A stretch of 64,000 nucleotides of DNA, taken from NCBI GenBank assembly GCA_027483505.1, contig JAIXUP010000037.1, positions 1 to 64,000 of the forward strand, written 5' to 3'. This DNA comes from Hyphomicrobiales bacterium (GTDB lineage: Bacteria > Pseudomonadota > Alphaproteobacteria > Rhizobiales > Beijerinckiaceae). Positions 9,186 to 20,908 of this stretch are shown piece by piece. Positions within the stretch are counted from its first letter, which is position 1, and each line of letters starts with the position of its first letter. The notes beneath the pieces were generated by a model, which was given only the letters and a program-made list of their open reading frames with translations, had not been told where the DNA came from and ran no database searches. The position numbers and the translations under genes are program-made.

Positions 9186-10076
9186 TCAGAACGTCCAGCG
9201 CTGGGCTTTCTGGATCAGGAAATCCCGGAAGGCCTGCACGCGGGCGACCGTCTTCATCTCCTCCGGATAGACCAGATAGCTGTCCAGCGACGGCATTTCG
9301 GTTTCTGTCAGGGTCTGGACCAGCGGCGAGCCCTGTTCGACAAGATAGTCGGGCAGAACCGCAAGCCCGGCTCCGTGCTCGACTGCGTTGCGCAGGGCCG
9401 CGATGTTGTTCACCAGAAGGTGCGGCGTGCGCGGATTGCGCGGGTCGCGCCCCGCCGTGCCGAGCCAGTGCACCGAGAGCAGGTAGGACGGCGAGGTGCC
9501 CCCGAAGGACAGGATGCGGTGGTTGTCGAGTTCCTCCAGCGACTTCGGTTCGCCGTAGCGCTTCAGGTAGGACGGCGCGGCATAGACATGGAAGTGCACT
9601 GTGAACAGCTTGCGCTGGATCAGGTCCGGCTGCTGCGGCTGGCGCAGGCGGATGGCGATGTCGGCCTGGCGCATGGAGAGGTCGAGTTCCTCATCTGTCA
9701 GGATCAGTTCGACGCGGACATCGGGATAGGTGTCGAGGAATTCGCCGAGGCGAGGGGCGAGCCAGCGGCTGCCGAGCCCGACCGTGGTGGTGACCTTGAG
9801 TTCGCCGGAGGGATGCTCGCGGGTTTCGGTCAGCTGCGCCTTGGTCTTTTCAAGCCGCTGGGTCATGTCGCGGGCGGCGCGCCACAGCAGTTCGCCCTGC
9901 TCGGTGAGGATCAGCCCGCGCGTGTGGCGGTGGAACAGCGGCGCGCGTACCTCGCGCTCCAGCGCGCTGATCTGGCGGCTCACGGCGGACTGGCTCAGCC
10001 CCAACGTGTCGCCGGCCTTGGTGAAGGAGCCGGACTCCGCCACAGTGTAAAAAATGCGGATCCTGTCCCAGTCCAT
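9186..10076 (-). CDS. LysR family transcriptional regulator
   Basis: A 296-residue regulator. The N-terminal winged helix-turn-helix is clear (AESGSFTKAGDTLGLSQSAV followed by SRQISALE). A linker helix leads to a periplasmic-binding-like effector domain beginning near GELKVTTTVGLGSRWLAP. It lies downstream of trxB on the same strand with a 166-base gap, in which a palindromic T-N11-A box sits 28 bases before the start. Autoregulation is therefore likely. Target and effector are unknown. Confidence 0.93.
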   Translation of the reverse strand: MDWDRIRIFYTVAESGSFTKAGDTLGLSQSAVSRQISALEREVRAPLFHRHTRGLILTEQGELLWRAARDMTQRLEKTKAQLTETREHPSGELKVTTTVGLGSRWLAPRLGEFLDTYPDVRVELILTDEELDLSMRQADIAIRLRQPQQPDLIQRKLFTVHFHVYAAPSYLKRYGEPKSLEELDNHRILSFGGTSPSYLLSVHWLGTAGRDPRNPRTPHLLVNNIAALRNAVEHGAGLAVLPDYLVEQGSPLVQTLTETEMPSLDSYLVYPEEMKTVARVQAFRDFLIQKAQRWTF

Positions 10077-10103
10077 TGTCTATGATCCCCCCGGCAGATC
10101 AAT

Positions 10104-10120
10104 CATGCGTTTTGTGCATG
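10104..10120 (-). promoter_or_regulatory. Candidate LysR autoregulatory box
   Basis: CATGC (10104-10108) and GCATG (10116-10120) form a perfect inverted repeat spaced by seven bases and include T-N11-A (T at 10106, A at 10118). It lies 28 bases upstream of the LysR gene start. Confidence 0.5.
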
Positions 10121-10242
10121 GTGCGGCGGAATCATGTTGTGCGTCAAGCGAATGTGGCGGGCGCGATCCATGAATAACGTTGATGGGTTCGATCACTTGG
10201 GGAGCAAACAGGGCGGAGCGCTGCGCGCTCGGCTCGCGCGCC

Positions 10243-11217
10243 TCATTCCGCCGCCAGGCGGCTGCTTTCGCGGGCTGCAAGCCATTTTTCGGCTTCCAGC
10301 GCCGCCATGCAACCAAGGCCTGCCGCCGTGACGGCCTGACGGAAGGTGTCATCGGCCACGTCGCCAGCCGCGAAAACGCCGGGGATACTGGTGGCGGTGG
10401 AGTTGGGCTTCGTGATCAGATAGCCGCTGTCCTTCATCGCCACCTGCCCGACGAACAACTCCGTCGAAGGCTTGTGGCCGATGGCGACGAACACGCCATC
10501 GGTCTTCACATCGGAGGCGGCGCCGGTCCTCAAGTTTTTCAGCCGGACGTGGGTGACGCCGGGCGCGCCCTCGCCGCCGTGGGGAATGCCGCAGATTTTC
10601 TCGACCGCCGAATCCCAGATCACCTCGACCTTCGGGTGCCTCAGCAGGCGGTCCTGCAGGATCTTCTCGGCCTTGAGGCTGTCGCGCCGATGAACCAGCG
10701 TGACCTTGCTGGCGAGGTTGGCGAGATAGAGGCTTTCCTCAACCGCCGAATTGCCGCCGCCGACCACGACGACCTGCTTGCCGCGGAAGAAGAAGCCGTC
10801 GCAGGTGGCGCAGGCCGAGACGCCGAGCCCCTGGAAGGCCTGTTCTGAGGGAAGACCGAGCCATTTGGCCTGCGCGCCGGTGGCGATGACCAGCGCCTCG
10901 CAGGAATAGGTATCGCCGCCATCCCCCCAGAGGCGGAAGGGATGGCCGGACAGGTCGACCCTCGAGACATGATCCGAGATCATGACCGTACCGACATGCT
11001 CGGCCTGCTTCTGCATCTGCTCCATCAGCCAGGGGCCCTGGATGACGTCAGCAAAGCCCGGGTAGTTCTCGACATCGGTGGTGATCATCAACTGCCCGCC
11101 GGGCTGGAAGCCGGAGACCAGCACGGGTTCGAGCATGGCGCGCGCGGCATAGATGGCTGCCGTGTAGCCGGCGGGGCCTGAGCCGACGATCATCAGTTTT
11201 GCGTGCCTGTGGGCCAT
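10243..11217 (-). CDS. trxB: Thioredoxin-disulfide reductase
   Basis: TrxB reduces thioredoxin with NADPH through FAD and a redox disulfide. The 324-residue product has the FAD loop GSGPAGYTAAIYAAR, the redox centre CATC at residues 136-139 and the NADPH loop VVVGGGNSAVEE. The second FAD motif is GVFAAGDVAD near the C-terminus. The gene lies 10 bases downstream of the ELM1-like gene, so the two are probably cotranscribed. The LysR gene follows. Confidence 0.97.
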   Translation of the reverse strand: MAHRHAKLMIVGSGPAGYTAAIYAARAMLEPVLVSGFQPGGQLMITTDVENYPGFADVIQGPWLMEQMQKQAEHVGTVMISDHVSRVDLSGHPFRLWGDGGDTYSCEALVIATGAQAKWLGLPSEQAFQGLGVSACATCDGFFFRGKQVVVVGGGNSAVEESLYLANLASKVTLVHRRDSLKAEKILQDRLLRHPKVEVIWDSAVEKICGIPHGGEGAPGVTHVRLKNLRTGAASDVKTDGVFVAIGHKPSTELFVGQVAMKDSGYLITKPNSTATSIPGVFAAGDVADDTFRQAVTAAGLGCMAALEAEKWLAARESSRLAAE

Positions 11218-11227
11218 GGTGCTCTCC

Positions 11228-12223
11228 TCAGAGCGGCAGGGTCTTGCGATGCGCCGCGTAGGCCGCGAGTGCGGCTTCCGCGATTGCCTGCGTGCTATCT
11301 AGGGGTTCGTAGGGCTGGCCGACAAGGTGACCATCGAAGCGGTGCACAACTCCGTGATCGGCGAGTCCGTTCAGGAACTTGCCGATCTTGCCGTGGCCGC
11401 CGCTGGGCTCGAACACCAGCACAGGCTTTCCGGTGGCGGCCGCCTCGCCGATCATGTTGACGCTGTCGGCCGTGACGACGATGGCGTCGGCATTGGCGAG
11501 CAAGGCGATATAGGGGTTCGGGCCTTGCCCATCCCACCACCAGCCGCCGCTGCGGGCAAAGGTCTCGCCGACAAGCGTGGCGAGTTGTTCGGGGGTGCGG
11601 CGAGAGCGCGAGCCCATCAGCGCCACGCCGCTGGCGGCGAGCCTGTCCAGCGCTGCGGAGAAGCGGGCGATGTCCTCCGGCTTGAAGCGGTGGTGACGGC
11701 TGTCGCCGCCGACCAACACGGCGACGCGCGGCTGCAGAAGAGCCGCGATCCGGGCCGGAGGGTTGGCGCGCGCCTCCGCGAGGGCGCCCTGGCTAACCTT
11801 GTGCGGCGAGGTCAGGGTGGTCATCACATTGGGTCCGCGCAAACGGTCATGCGCCGGGACCCAGATGAAGTCGGCGGCGGAGATGCCGACCCTCGCATCC
11901 TTGAGAAAGATGGTGAAGCAGGTCCCGCCCGACAGTTTCCGGACGGCCCGGACATAGGGCACGGAGCGCCGGCCCGAGGCAATGAGGATGTCGGGGTAGG
12001 GCGGGGCGATCGGGCTGCCGGGCCTGCCGGGGCCTTCGCGGGGGTCGATCGGGCCGCGCGGCATCAGCCAGGTGAACGGCGCCGCCGGCTTCACCACGCG
12101 CTGTGCCGGCTGAAGGCCCATGGCCTCGGCCACGCCCACGCATTGGGCCAGGTCGCCCATCTTGCCATCTGTGATGATCCAGCTTGTCGGCGGCACGGTC
12201 CGGTTTGATCCTTGAAGCGTCAC
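11228..12223 (-). CDS. Mitochondrial fission ELM1-like family protein
   Basis: A 331-residue protein of the ELM1 family, common in Alphaproteobacteria and named after plant mitochondrial fission proteins. Visible family features are SWIITDGKMGDLAQC at the N-terminus, PDILIASGRRSVPYVRAV, FTIFLKDARVG and a C-terminal GT-B-like half (VTADSVNMIGEAAATGKPVLVFEPSGGHGK). The latter resembles nucleotide-sugar transferases, so a glycosyltransferase role is possible but unproven. It starts with GTG at 12223; a second GTG at 12196, preceded by AAGGA, is an alternative. It is directly upstream of trxB. Confidence 0.8.
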   Translation of the reverse strand: MTLQGSNRTVPPTSWIITDGKMGDLAQCVGVAEAMGLQPAQRVVKPAAPFTWLMPRGPIDPREGPGRPGSPIAPPYPDILIASGRRSVPYVRAVRKLSGGTCFTIFLKDARVGISAADFIWVPAHDRLRGPNVMTTLTSPHKVSQGALAEARANPPARIAALLQPRVAVLVGGDSRHHRFKPEDIARFSAALDRLAASGVALMGSRSRRTPEQLATLVGETFARSGGWWWDGQGPNPYIALLANADAIVVTADSVNMIGEAAATGKPVLVFEPSGGHGKIGKFLNGLADHGVVHRFDGHLVGQPYEPLDSTQAIAEAALAAYAAHRKTLPL

Positions 12224-12313
12224 GGGGCCGCTTGTGTCGCAAAGAATGCGCCGGTATGCCAGCCTTCTTGCACAGCTTCCCGCGCTGTCCCGTCAGGAAA
12301 GAGGCCATCTCCG

Positions 12314-12775
12314 TTGCGATCCCGGCTCGATGACACCGACCTGCTGATTCTCAAGCTGATGCAGCAGGATGGCCGCATGACCAATGTCGAACTTGCCCAG
12401 CGGCTCGGGATGTCGCCCCCCCCTGCGTTGCGCCGGGTCAAGGCGCTGGAGGAAGCCGGCGTGATCACCGGCTATCGCGCGCTGATCGACCAGAAGAAGC
12501 TCGGATTCGACGTGTCGTTCTTTGCCTTCGTGCATCTTGCCAGCCAGGCGGGACCCGATCTCGACGCATTCACCGCCCATGTCCGCAGGATGGACATGGT
12601 CCGCCAATGTTGGACGCTGTCGGGCGACATGGATTTCATGCTGGCCTGCGTCGCGCCGGACATGAAGGCCTTCCAGGGCTTCGTCGCCGAGATGACGGCG
12701 CTGCCGAACGTGCGCAACGTGCGCACGGCGCTGGCGCTCGAACGGGTCAAGGATGAGGGCGACGTCCCGGTGTGA
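12314..12775 (+). CDS. Lrp/AsnC family transcriptional regulator
   Basis: A feast/famine regulator of about 153 residues. The N-terminal helix-turn-helix (LDDTDLLILKLMQ, then NVELAQRLGMSPPPALRRVKALE) is followed by the RAM effector domain with the ligand loop region SGDMDFMLACVA. I chose the TTG at 12314 because AGGAAAGAGG lies just upstream and the start of the conserved domain fits; an open frame extends to 12212 but encodes non-conserved sequence. It is divergent from the ELM1-like/trxB genes. The amino-acid effector is unknown. Confidence 0.88.
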   Translation: MRSRLDDTDLLILKLMQQDGRMTNVELAQRLGMSPPPALRRVKALEEAGVITGYRALIDQKKLGFDVSFFAFVHLASQAGPDLDAFTAHVRRMDMVRQCWTLSGDMDFMLACVAPDMKAFQGFVAEMTALPNVRNVRTALALERVKDEGDVPV

Positions 12776-12789
12776 CCGGGCCGGCGCGC

Positions 12790-13293
12790 TCACAGTGCGC
12801 GGGCGAGCCAGTAGGCGTAGGATTCGCACAGGGCCGCCGTGCGGCGCTGTTCATTGTTCGACAGATACCAGGCACCGCCCGACGTCGTCGGCAGCGACAC
12901 GAGTTGAGGGTGCCGCTGCAGCACGGAGCGGCCATTCACCACGAGCGCTTCTCCTTCCATGTAGTCGGATGAGACACCGCCCGGCCCGCTTTCGCGGCTG
13001 CCGCCGCCATCGGCTGTCGGCAGGCCGGCGAAGCCGGAAAGCGTCACATGGGAGATCCTGACGACGAGAGCCGGGCCGCGTGAGGGAATGATCCGTCCGG
13101 CGAAGGACTTCTGCATCGAAGCGGCGAGCGTGCTGCGCACGAATTCGGCATACGGACCGAGACCGCGCTGCTGCAATTCACTGACATCGATGGTGATCCG
13201 GGAAAAGCTGGTTGCCTGAGCCTGCGCCGCCGTGATCCCGGCGGCGAAAGCGGCCAGGGAGCCCGTCATCAGGGCGCGACGTGACATCGTCAT
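12790..13293 (-). CDS. Exported hypothetical protein
   Basis: A 167-residue protein I do not recognise. The leader MTMSRRALMTGSLAAFAAGI ends near AAQAQA, giving a Tat- or Sec-exported periplasmic product. The mature part has no catalytic motif that I can name; the middle is rich in Gly and Ser. I chose ATG 13293 because the leader begins there, and the upstream extension is not leader-like. It lies downstream of greA on the same strand, with a palindrome at 13340-13357 in the 106-base gap. Confidence 0.6.
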   Translation of the reverse strand: MTMSRRALMTGSLAAFAAGITAAQAQATSFSRITIDVSELQQRGLGPYAEFVRSTLAASMQKSFAGRIIPSRGPALVVRISHVTLSGFAGLPTADGGGSRESGPGGVSSDYMEGEALVVNGRSVLQRHPQLVSLPTTSGGAWYLSNNEQRRTAALCESYAYWLARAL

Positions 13294-13339
13294 GGGACCA
13301 TTTCCGTTGTTTGGCCGGACAGCCCGGCTGCTTCTGATC

Positions 13340-13357
13340 TGACGCTGATTTGCGTCA
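13340..13357 (-). promoter_or_regulatory. Inverted repeat upstream of the exported protein gene
   Basis: TGACGC and GCGTCA form a perfect 6-bp inverted repeat with a six-base spacer. It lies 47 bases before the start of the 12790-13293 gene and could be an operator. On the minus strand the T-run precedes rather than follows the hairpin, so it is not a greA terminator. Confidence 0.35.
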
Positions 13358-13399
13358 AAAAAGTGTTGCGGCCACGCCAGCGGCCCGGTCACGCGCCGG

Positions 13400-13873
13400 T
13401 CAGCCGAACCGCACCGCAGTGACTTCGTAGCTCTTGCCGCCGCCCGGGGTCGAGACCTGCACTGTATCGCCGACGCTTTTGCCGATCAGGGCGCGCGCAA
13501 TCGGGGAGCCGATGGAGAGCTTGCCCGAGCGGACGTCCGCCTCAGGCTCGCCCACGATCATGTAGGTGCGCTCCTCCTCGGTGTCCTCGTCGACAAGCTG
13601 CACGGTCGCGCCGAACTTGATCCGGTCGCCGGTCATCTTCGAGATGTCGATGACTTCGGCCCGCCCGATCATCGATTCGAGCTCCATGATGCGGCCTTCG
13701 TTGAGCGACTGCTGCTCCTTGGCCGAATGGTACTCGGCATTCTCCGACAGGTCGCCGAGCGCGCGCGCTTCGCTGATCGCCTGGATGATGCGCTGGCGCT
13801 GGACCTGCTGCCGGTCCTTCAGCTCCGCTTCCAGGGCCGCGAAGCCATGAATGGTGATGGGAACGCGCTCCAT
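13400..13873 (-). CDS. greA: Transcription elongation factor GreA
   Basis: GreA rescues backtracked RNA polymerase by stimulating transcript cleavage. The 157-residue product has the N-terminal coiled coil with the acidic tip [15 protein letters not shown] and the C-terminal FKBP-like domain ending in [12 protein letters not shown]...YEVTAVRF. Length is normal. A clear GAGGAGA ribosome site precedes the ATG. It lies 91 bases downstream of carB with a terminator between. Confidence 0.97.
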   Translation of the reverse strand: MERVPITIHGFAALEAELKDRQQVQRQRIIQAISEARALGDLSENAEYHSAKEQQSLNEGRIMELESMIGRAEVIDISKMTGDRIKFGATVQLVDEDTEEERTYMIVGEPEADVRSGKLSIGSPIARALIGKSVGDTVQVSTPGGGKSYEVTAVRFG

Positions 13874-13893
13874 GAGCGGTCTCCTCTTTCTTC

Positions 13894-13928
13894 AAAAAGA
13901 CGCCGCGCACGCGGGAATGCCCGCGTGC
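13894..13928 (-). terminator. Terminator between carB and greA
   Basis: On the minus strand GCACGCGGG and CCCGCGTGC form a perfect 9-bp stem with a CATT loop (13928-13907), followed eight bases later by five T residues (13898-13894). It lies 37 bases past the carB stop and 21 bases before the greA start, so partial read-through into greA is possible. Confidence 0.65.
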
Positions 13929-13964
13929 CGGCACGCCTGCGGATCAAAGAACAGCCCCGGCGGA

Positions 13965-17282
<3,318 letters not shown>

Positions 17283-17292
17283 CGGTCTATAT

Positions 17293-17310
17293 CCCGGCAG
17301 GGCAGCCGGG
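17293..17310 (-). promoter_or_regulatory. Hairpin at the carB translation start
   Basis: CCCGGC (17310-17305 on the minus strand) and GCCGGG (17298-17293) pair around TGCCCT, ten bases before the carB ATG. The 3' arm holds the only G-rich sequence near the start, so folding could limit ribosome access. Confidence 0.4.
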
Positions 17311-17608
17311 CTTTCAGGTTCGCACACCGCCATCCCGAGAGGGTGACCATCGGGGCGGTGCGATCATGGCAAAGCGTGAGTGCTGAGCCGTGCCTATAGA
17401 CCGGGCGGCAAGCCAGCGAAAGAGGGACTGTCGGTTTTCACACCACCATGATGATTCAGAGGCTCAGCCTGATGCGGGGCGACGAATGGGTCTGAACGGC
17501 ACAACCCAGCTTGCGACCGTTCTGTCGCGGGCTGGGCTGTTGGGATCGATGGTCCCGGGGTGCGCTTCCTGCGCTCGCCGCGGGTCCTGATGGTGTCCGC
17601 TCGCCTGA
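17311..17608. other. Intergenic region upstream of carB
   Basis: About 300 bases without a supportable gene. It must hold the carB promoter and the 3' end of the gene at 17609-18082, which lies upstream of carB on the same strand. I see no consensus promoter, repeat or RNA gene here. Short open frames in it have no ribosome site or recognisable product. Confidence 0.5.
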
Positions 17609-18082
17609 TCAGTGCGCGACGCCGGCCCGCATCTGCGGGAAGCGCAGGACGAGGGTCGGGCCTTCATGTTCGTCCCAGATCAGGTCCAGTTCGGCCCCGC
17701 CCTGGTTTGCCATTTCAGCGAGCTGGCGGTCCAGCCGCATGAGAGACTTTGGAAGGTGATGGCAGTTGGTCCCCACAAGGGTGACCACCGCATCGCCATC
17801 GTCGATGTCGAAGGCGATCCGCAACTGTCCGCGTGCGCTGGAGAGGCCTGCTCCTTCAAGAATCACGGCGGACAAAAGGGCGAAGACAAGACGCAGGTCG
17901 CCATTGACGACCACCGGGCGTCCGGCTGGCTCAAGCACGACATGCTGGTCGCGGCGCTCCAGCACCGGCACCATCGCCGTGATCACGATATCGGCCAACA
18001 TCGGAAGATCGCATTTCTCAGACAGTGCTTCAACGCGGGAACGCCTTGAGAAAGACGATTGCACAAATGCAACCTGGTTCAT
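17609..18082 (-). CDS. Degenerate histidine-kinase-ATPase-like protein
   Basis: A 157-residue soluble protein. The region VVVNGDLRLVFALLSAVILEG resembles the N-box helix of HATPase domains, and the final DEHEGPTLVLRFP resembles their last strands. The glycine-rich ATP-lid motifs and any phospho-accepting His are missing. It may be a non-catalytic phosphotransfer or regulatory partner, or only distantly related. I chose ATG 18082 because CAGGAGG lies six bases upstream. Two strong hairpins precede it at 18107-18151. It is divergent from the beta-glucosidase gene. Confidence 0.5.
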   Translation of the reverse strand: MNQVAFVQSSFSRRSRVEALSEKCDLPMLADIVITAMVPVLERRDQHVVLEPAGRPVVVNGDLRLVFALLSAVILEGAGLSSARGQLRIAFDIDDGDAVVTLVGTNCHHLPKSLMRLDRQLAEMANQGGAELDLIWDEHEGPTLVLRFPQMRAGVAH

Positions 18083-18106
18083 GAATGCCTCCTGTGGCAA
18101 ATGTCT

Positions 18107-18162
18107 GAGAGCAAGCGCTCTCGTTCGTTGTCCACCCGTTCAGTGGACAACGTTTTGTTTTT
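18107..18162 (-). promoter_or_regulatory. Two tandem hairpins in the leader of the 17609-18082 gene
   Basis: GAGAGC/GCTCTC (18107-18122, loop AAGC) and GTTGTCCAC/GTGGACAAC (18127-18151, 7-base loop) are perfect palindromes separated by four bases. On the plus strand the second is followed by GTTTTGTTTTT, as in a Rho-independent terminator, but no plus-strand gene ends here. On the minus strand both lie within 70 bases of the start codon. Confidence 0.5.
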
Positions 18163-18667
18163 CGCTTCAGCAAAAGTTCGGGTGAAGACGCTCTACTCGT
18201 CTCACGTTCAAATTACACAGCGCGAAGACCGCACGGCGCGACGCTATTCAAGCGACCGGCGAGGTTCGTGAACTATACACACGACTATTCAAGCGCGCGG
18301 GAAGTGCCACCTTTCTGCACTTGTCCGTGTTGGCAGATCGAGCAATCCCTCGAATCGCTACCATAGGTTGAATTTCTAGGGGGTGACTGTGATTCGCAAA
18401 AGTTCGTAGTTCCACTTAGTGATTGTTTAAGAAATCAACTGAATTTTTATGTTATATACAGTCAACCTTCGCGAAGGCTGCGCGACCGCGGCGAAACAGG
18501 TGGTCCCCAGCGTCTTTCGAAGAGCCGCATTGGTCGTCGCGCGGCGCAATGCTGCAGTTGCGAACGAATGGGCGGTGCGTTTCGCCTCGGCGCCAGACTG
18601 AACGCTTGTGTTTGATCCGGTTGGACGGCTATTGCGAACCGCATCTCAGCTTGCCGGTCGTGTCTCC
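18163..18667. other. AT-richer intergenic region with an 11-base direct repeat
   Basis: About 500 bases before the beta-glucosidase gene, clearly lower in GC than the surrounding genes, with an AT-rich patch at about 18420-18465 that may contain the promoter. CTATTCAAGCG occurs at 18244-18254 and again at 18285-18295, 41 bases apart, about four helical turns. I see no gene or RNA. Confidence 0.4.
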
Positions 18668-20908
18668 ATGTGCATTCTACTAAAGGTTGTGTGTCTGATC
18701 CTGGCAGCGCTCGTGTCGTCCGAGGCGCGGGCGCAGGAGCCGGTCCAATGGCGCGGCAGCGCGGAGGCCGCAGCGATCGAGCGCCGGATCGATCGGCTGA
18801 TCGGACGGATGACGCTTGAGGAGAAGGTCGGCCAACTGCACCTTTATGGCCGCCGCGAAGGCTTCGACTATGGCGAGATCCGTGCCGGGCGTGTTGGCAA
18901 TGTGATGAATTTCGTCGATCCAGCCGAAATGGCGGCGGTGCAGAAGGCGGCGCGCGAGAGCCGCCTGAAGATCCCGCTGCTGATCGGCCTCGATGCCGTC
19001 CATGGCGTGTCGACCTATTTTCCGCTGCCGCTGGGCCAGGCAGCCACCTTCAATCCGGCGCTGGCAGAGGAAGCGGCCCTGTGGACGGCGCGTGAGGCGC
19101 GGGCGCTTGGCATCAACTGGACCTTTGCCCCGATGGTCGACATGGGGCGCGACCCACGCTGGGGACGTCTGCTCGAAGGCGCGGGCGAGGACGTGCACCT
19201 TTCCAACGTCATGGCGGCGGCCCGCACGCGCGGGTATCAGGCCGGCGGCGTGGCGGCCACCGTCAAGCATTTCGTCGGCTATGGCGGCGGTGAGGCCGGG
19301 CGCGACTACAACACGGCGTGGATTCCGGTCGAACAGCTGCACGACCTGCACCTGCCGCCGTTTCGCGCCTCGCTGGACGCGGGCTCCCTGTCGGTGATGG
19401 CGGCGTTCAATTCCGTGAATGGCGTGCCGGCCACCGCTCACAAGGGCATGCTCAGCGATCTTCTGCGCGGCGCGTGGGGCTTTCGCGGGCTGGTGGTCTC
19501 CGATTTCGGCTCGATCCCCGAACTCATTAAGCACGGCATCGCGCGCGATGAGCCTGAAGCCGCCCGCAAGGCGCTGGCCGCGGGCATCGACATCGACATG
19601 ATGGGGTTTGTCTATGCCAGGCATCTTGCCGCGGAAGTCCGCGCCGGGCGTGTGCCGATGGCGCAGGTCAACGCAGCAGTCCGCCGCGTCCTCAGGGTCA
19701 AATTCCATGCCGGCATGGACAGGATGGCGGACATCGACCCAAAGACCGCAGAGATTGCGCTGCAATCGCCGGCTGCGCGCGACGCGGCGCGGCGCAATGC
19801 GCGCGAGTCCATCATCCTTCTGGAGAACAATGGCACCCTGCCGTTGCGCGCCGCTGCGGCCAAACGCGTTCTTGTGGTTGGCGCTCTTGCCCGCGCCGAT
19901 CAGGAACGGGTCTGGACCGACCCGGCCGGCGTGCCGCGCAAGCCGATCGAGGGCCTTGATGCGGCCCTGCAGCGCCTGCTGGGTCCCGCCTCGGAGGTCA
20001 GCTTTCAGCCGGGCGTCACCAGCTATTGCGGCCTCGAACTGACGCAGCGGGCGGCCATGATCGAGGCGGCCGCCTCTGCCGATGTCATCGTCGCCAAGCT
20101 CGGCGAGGATTGCGAGTTCATGGGCGAAGGCGCATCGCGCACGCGGCTGACGCTGCCGGGGGTGCAGGATGCTCTGCTGGAAGACCTGATCGCCAGCGGA
20201 AAGCCGGTCGTGCTTGTGCTGGCTACGGGGCGTCCGCTTGTGCTGAGCCACCTCAAGGGGCGTCTCGCCGCCCTCGTGCAGACCTTCCACGCCGGGTCGG
20301 AGGGGCGCGCCGCCATCGCCGAGGTTCTGACCGGCGCCTTCAACCCTTCGGGCAAGACGCCGATGAGCTTCCCGCGCTCCGTCGGCCAGATACCGGTCTA
20401 CTATGACCATCTCCCCACCGGCCGGCCCGAGACCCGCATCCGCCAGCGTTACGAGTCGATCTACATCGATGAAGCCAATCAGCCGCTCTATCCGTTCGGC
20501 TTCGGCCTTTCGTACACCGATTTCAGCTTCAGCGATCTGGCGGTGGACGTGGCCGGCGCCGGGCGTGAGGCCATGGTTTCCGTCAATGTCACACTGACCA
20601 ACCGGGGCGCTCGCGATGGGCAGGAGGTGGTGCAGCTCTACGTCCGGCAGCCGCAGGCGAGCATATCGAGGCCGGTGAGGCAGTTGAAAGCGTTCGACAA
20701 GATCATGCTCAAGGCGGGCGAGAGCCGTCGGGTGACCCTCACGGTCAAAGCGGTCGACCTTGGCTACCACGATGCGCAGGGCCGCCATATCGTCGAGCCA
20801 GGCCGGTTCGAGGTCTTCGTCGGCAATTCGGCGCTGGCGGATCTCAAGGGCGAGTTCATGCTCGCTGGCCGCCCGGGCCGTGCCGGGCAGACGGGAGCCT
20901 CGCGTTGA
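18668..20908 (+). CDS. bglX: Periplasmic beta-glucosidase, glycoside hydrolase family 3
   Basis: A 746-residue GH3 enzyme of the BglX type that removes terminal beta-linked glucose or related sugars. The start is a signal peptide (MCILLKVVCLILAAL, cleaved near SSEARAQ), so it acts in the periplasm. The (beta/alpha)8 domain has KHFVGYGGGEAGRDYN, and the nucleophile is Asp279 in VVSDFGS. The alpha/beta sandwich and a C-terminal fibronectin-III-like domain (YPFGFGLSYT to VFVGNSA) follow. The ATG at 18668 opens the leader; the open frame runs upstream to 18608. The gene overlaps the next by four bases. Confidence 0.93.
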   Translation: MCILLKVVCLILAALVSSEARAQEPVQWRGSAEAAAIERRIDRLIGRMTLEEKVGQLHLYGRREGFDYGEIRAGRVGNVMNFVDPAEMAAVQKAARESRLKIPLLIGLDAVHGVSTYFPLPLGQAATFNPALAEEAALWTAREARALGINWTFAPMVDMGRDPRWGRLLEGAGEDVHLSNVMAAARTRGYQAGGVAATVKHFVGYGGGEAGRDYNTAWIPVEQLHDLHLPPFRASLDAGSLSVMAAFNSVNGVPATAHKGMLSDLLRGAWGFRGLVVSDFGSIPELIKHGIARDEPEAARKALAAGIDIDMMGFVYARHLAAEVRAGRVPMAQVNAAVRRVLRVKFHAGMDRMADIDPKTAEIALQSPAARDAARRNARESIILLENNGTLPLRAAAAKRVLVVGALARADQERVWTDPAGVPRKPIEGLDAALQRLLGPASEVSFQPGVTSYCGLELTQRAAMIEAAASADVIVAKLGEDCEFMGEGASRTRLTLPGVQDALLEDLIASGKPVVLVLATGRPLVLSHLKGRLAALVQTFHAGSEGRAAIAEVLTGAFNPSGKTPMSFPRSVGQIPVYYDHLPTGRPETRIRQRYESIYIDEANQPLYPFGFGLSYTDFSFSDLAVDVAGAGREAMVSVNVTLTNRGARDGQEVVQLYVRQPQASISRPVRQLKAFDKIMLKAGESRRVTLTVKAVDLGYHDAQGRHIVEPGRFEVFVGNSALADLKGEFMLAGRPGRAGQTGASR

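Noticed and set aside
17464-17742. Short open frames upstream of carB
   Set aside because: They lack ribosome sites and recognisable products, and partly overlap the better-supported gene at 17609-18082.
18680-20788. Open frame of 702 codons on the minus strand
   Set aside because: It is antisense to the GH3 beta-glucosidase and has Arg/His-rich low-complexity sequence.
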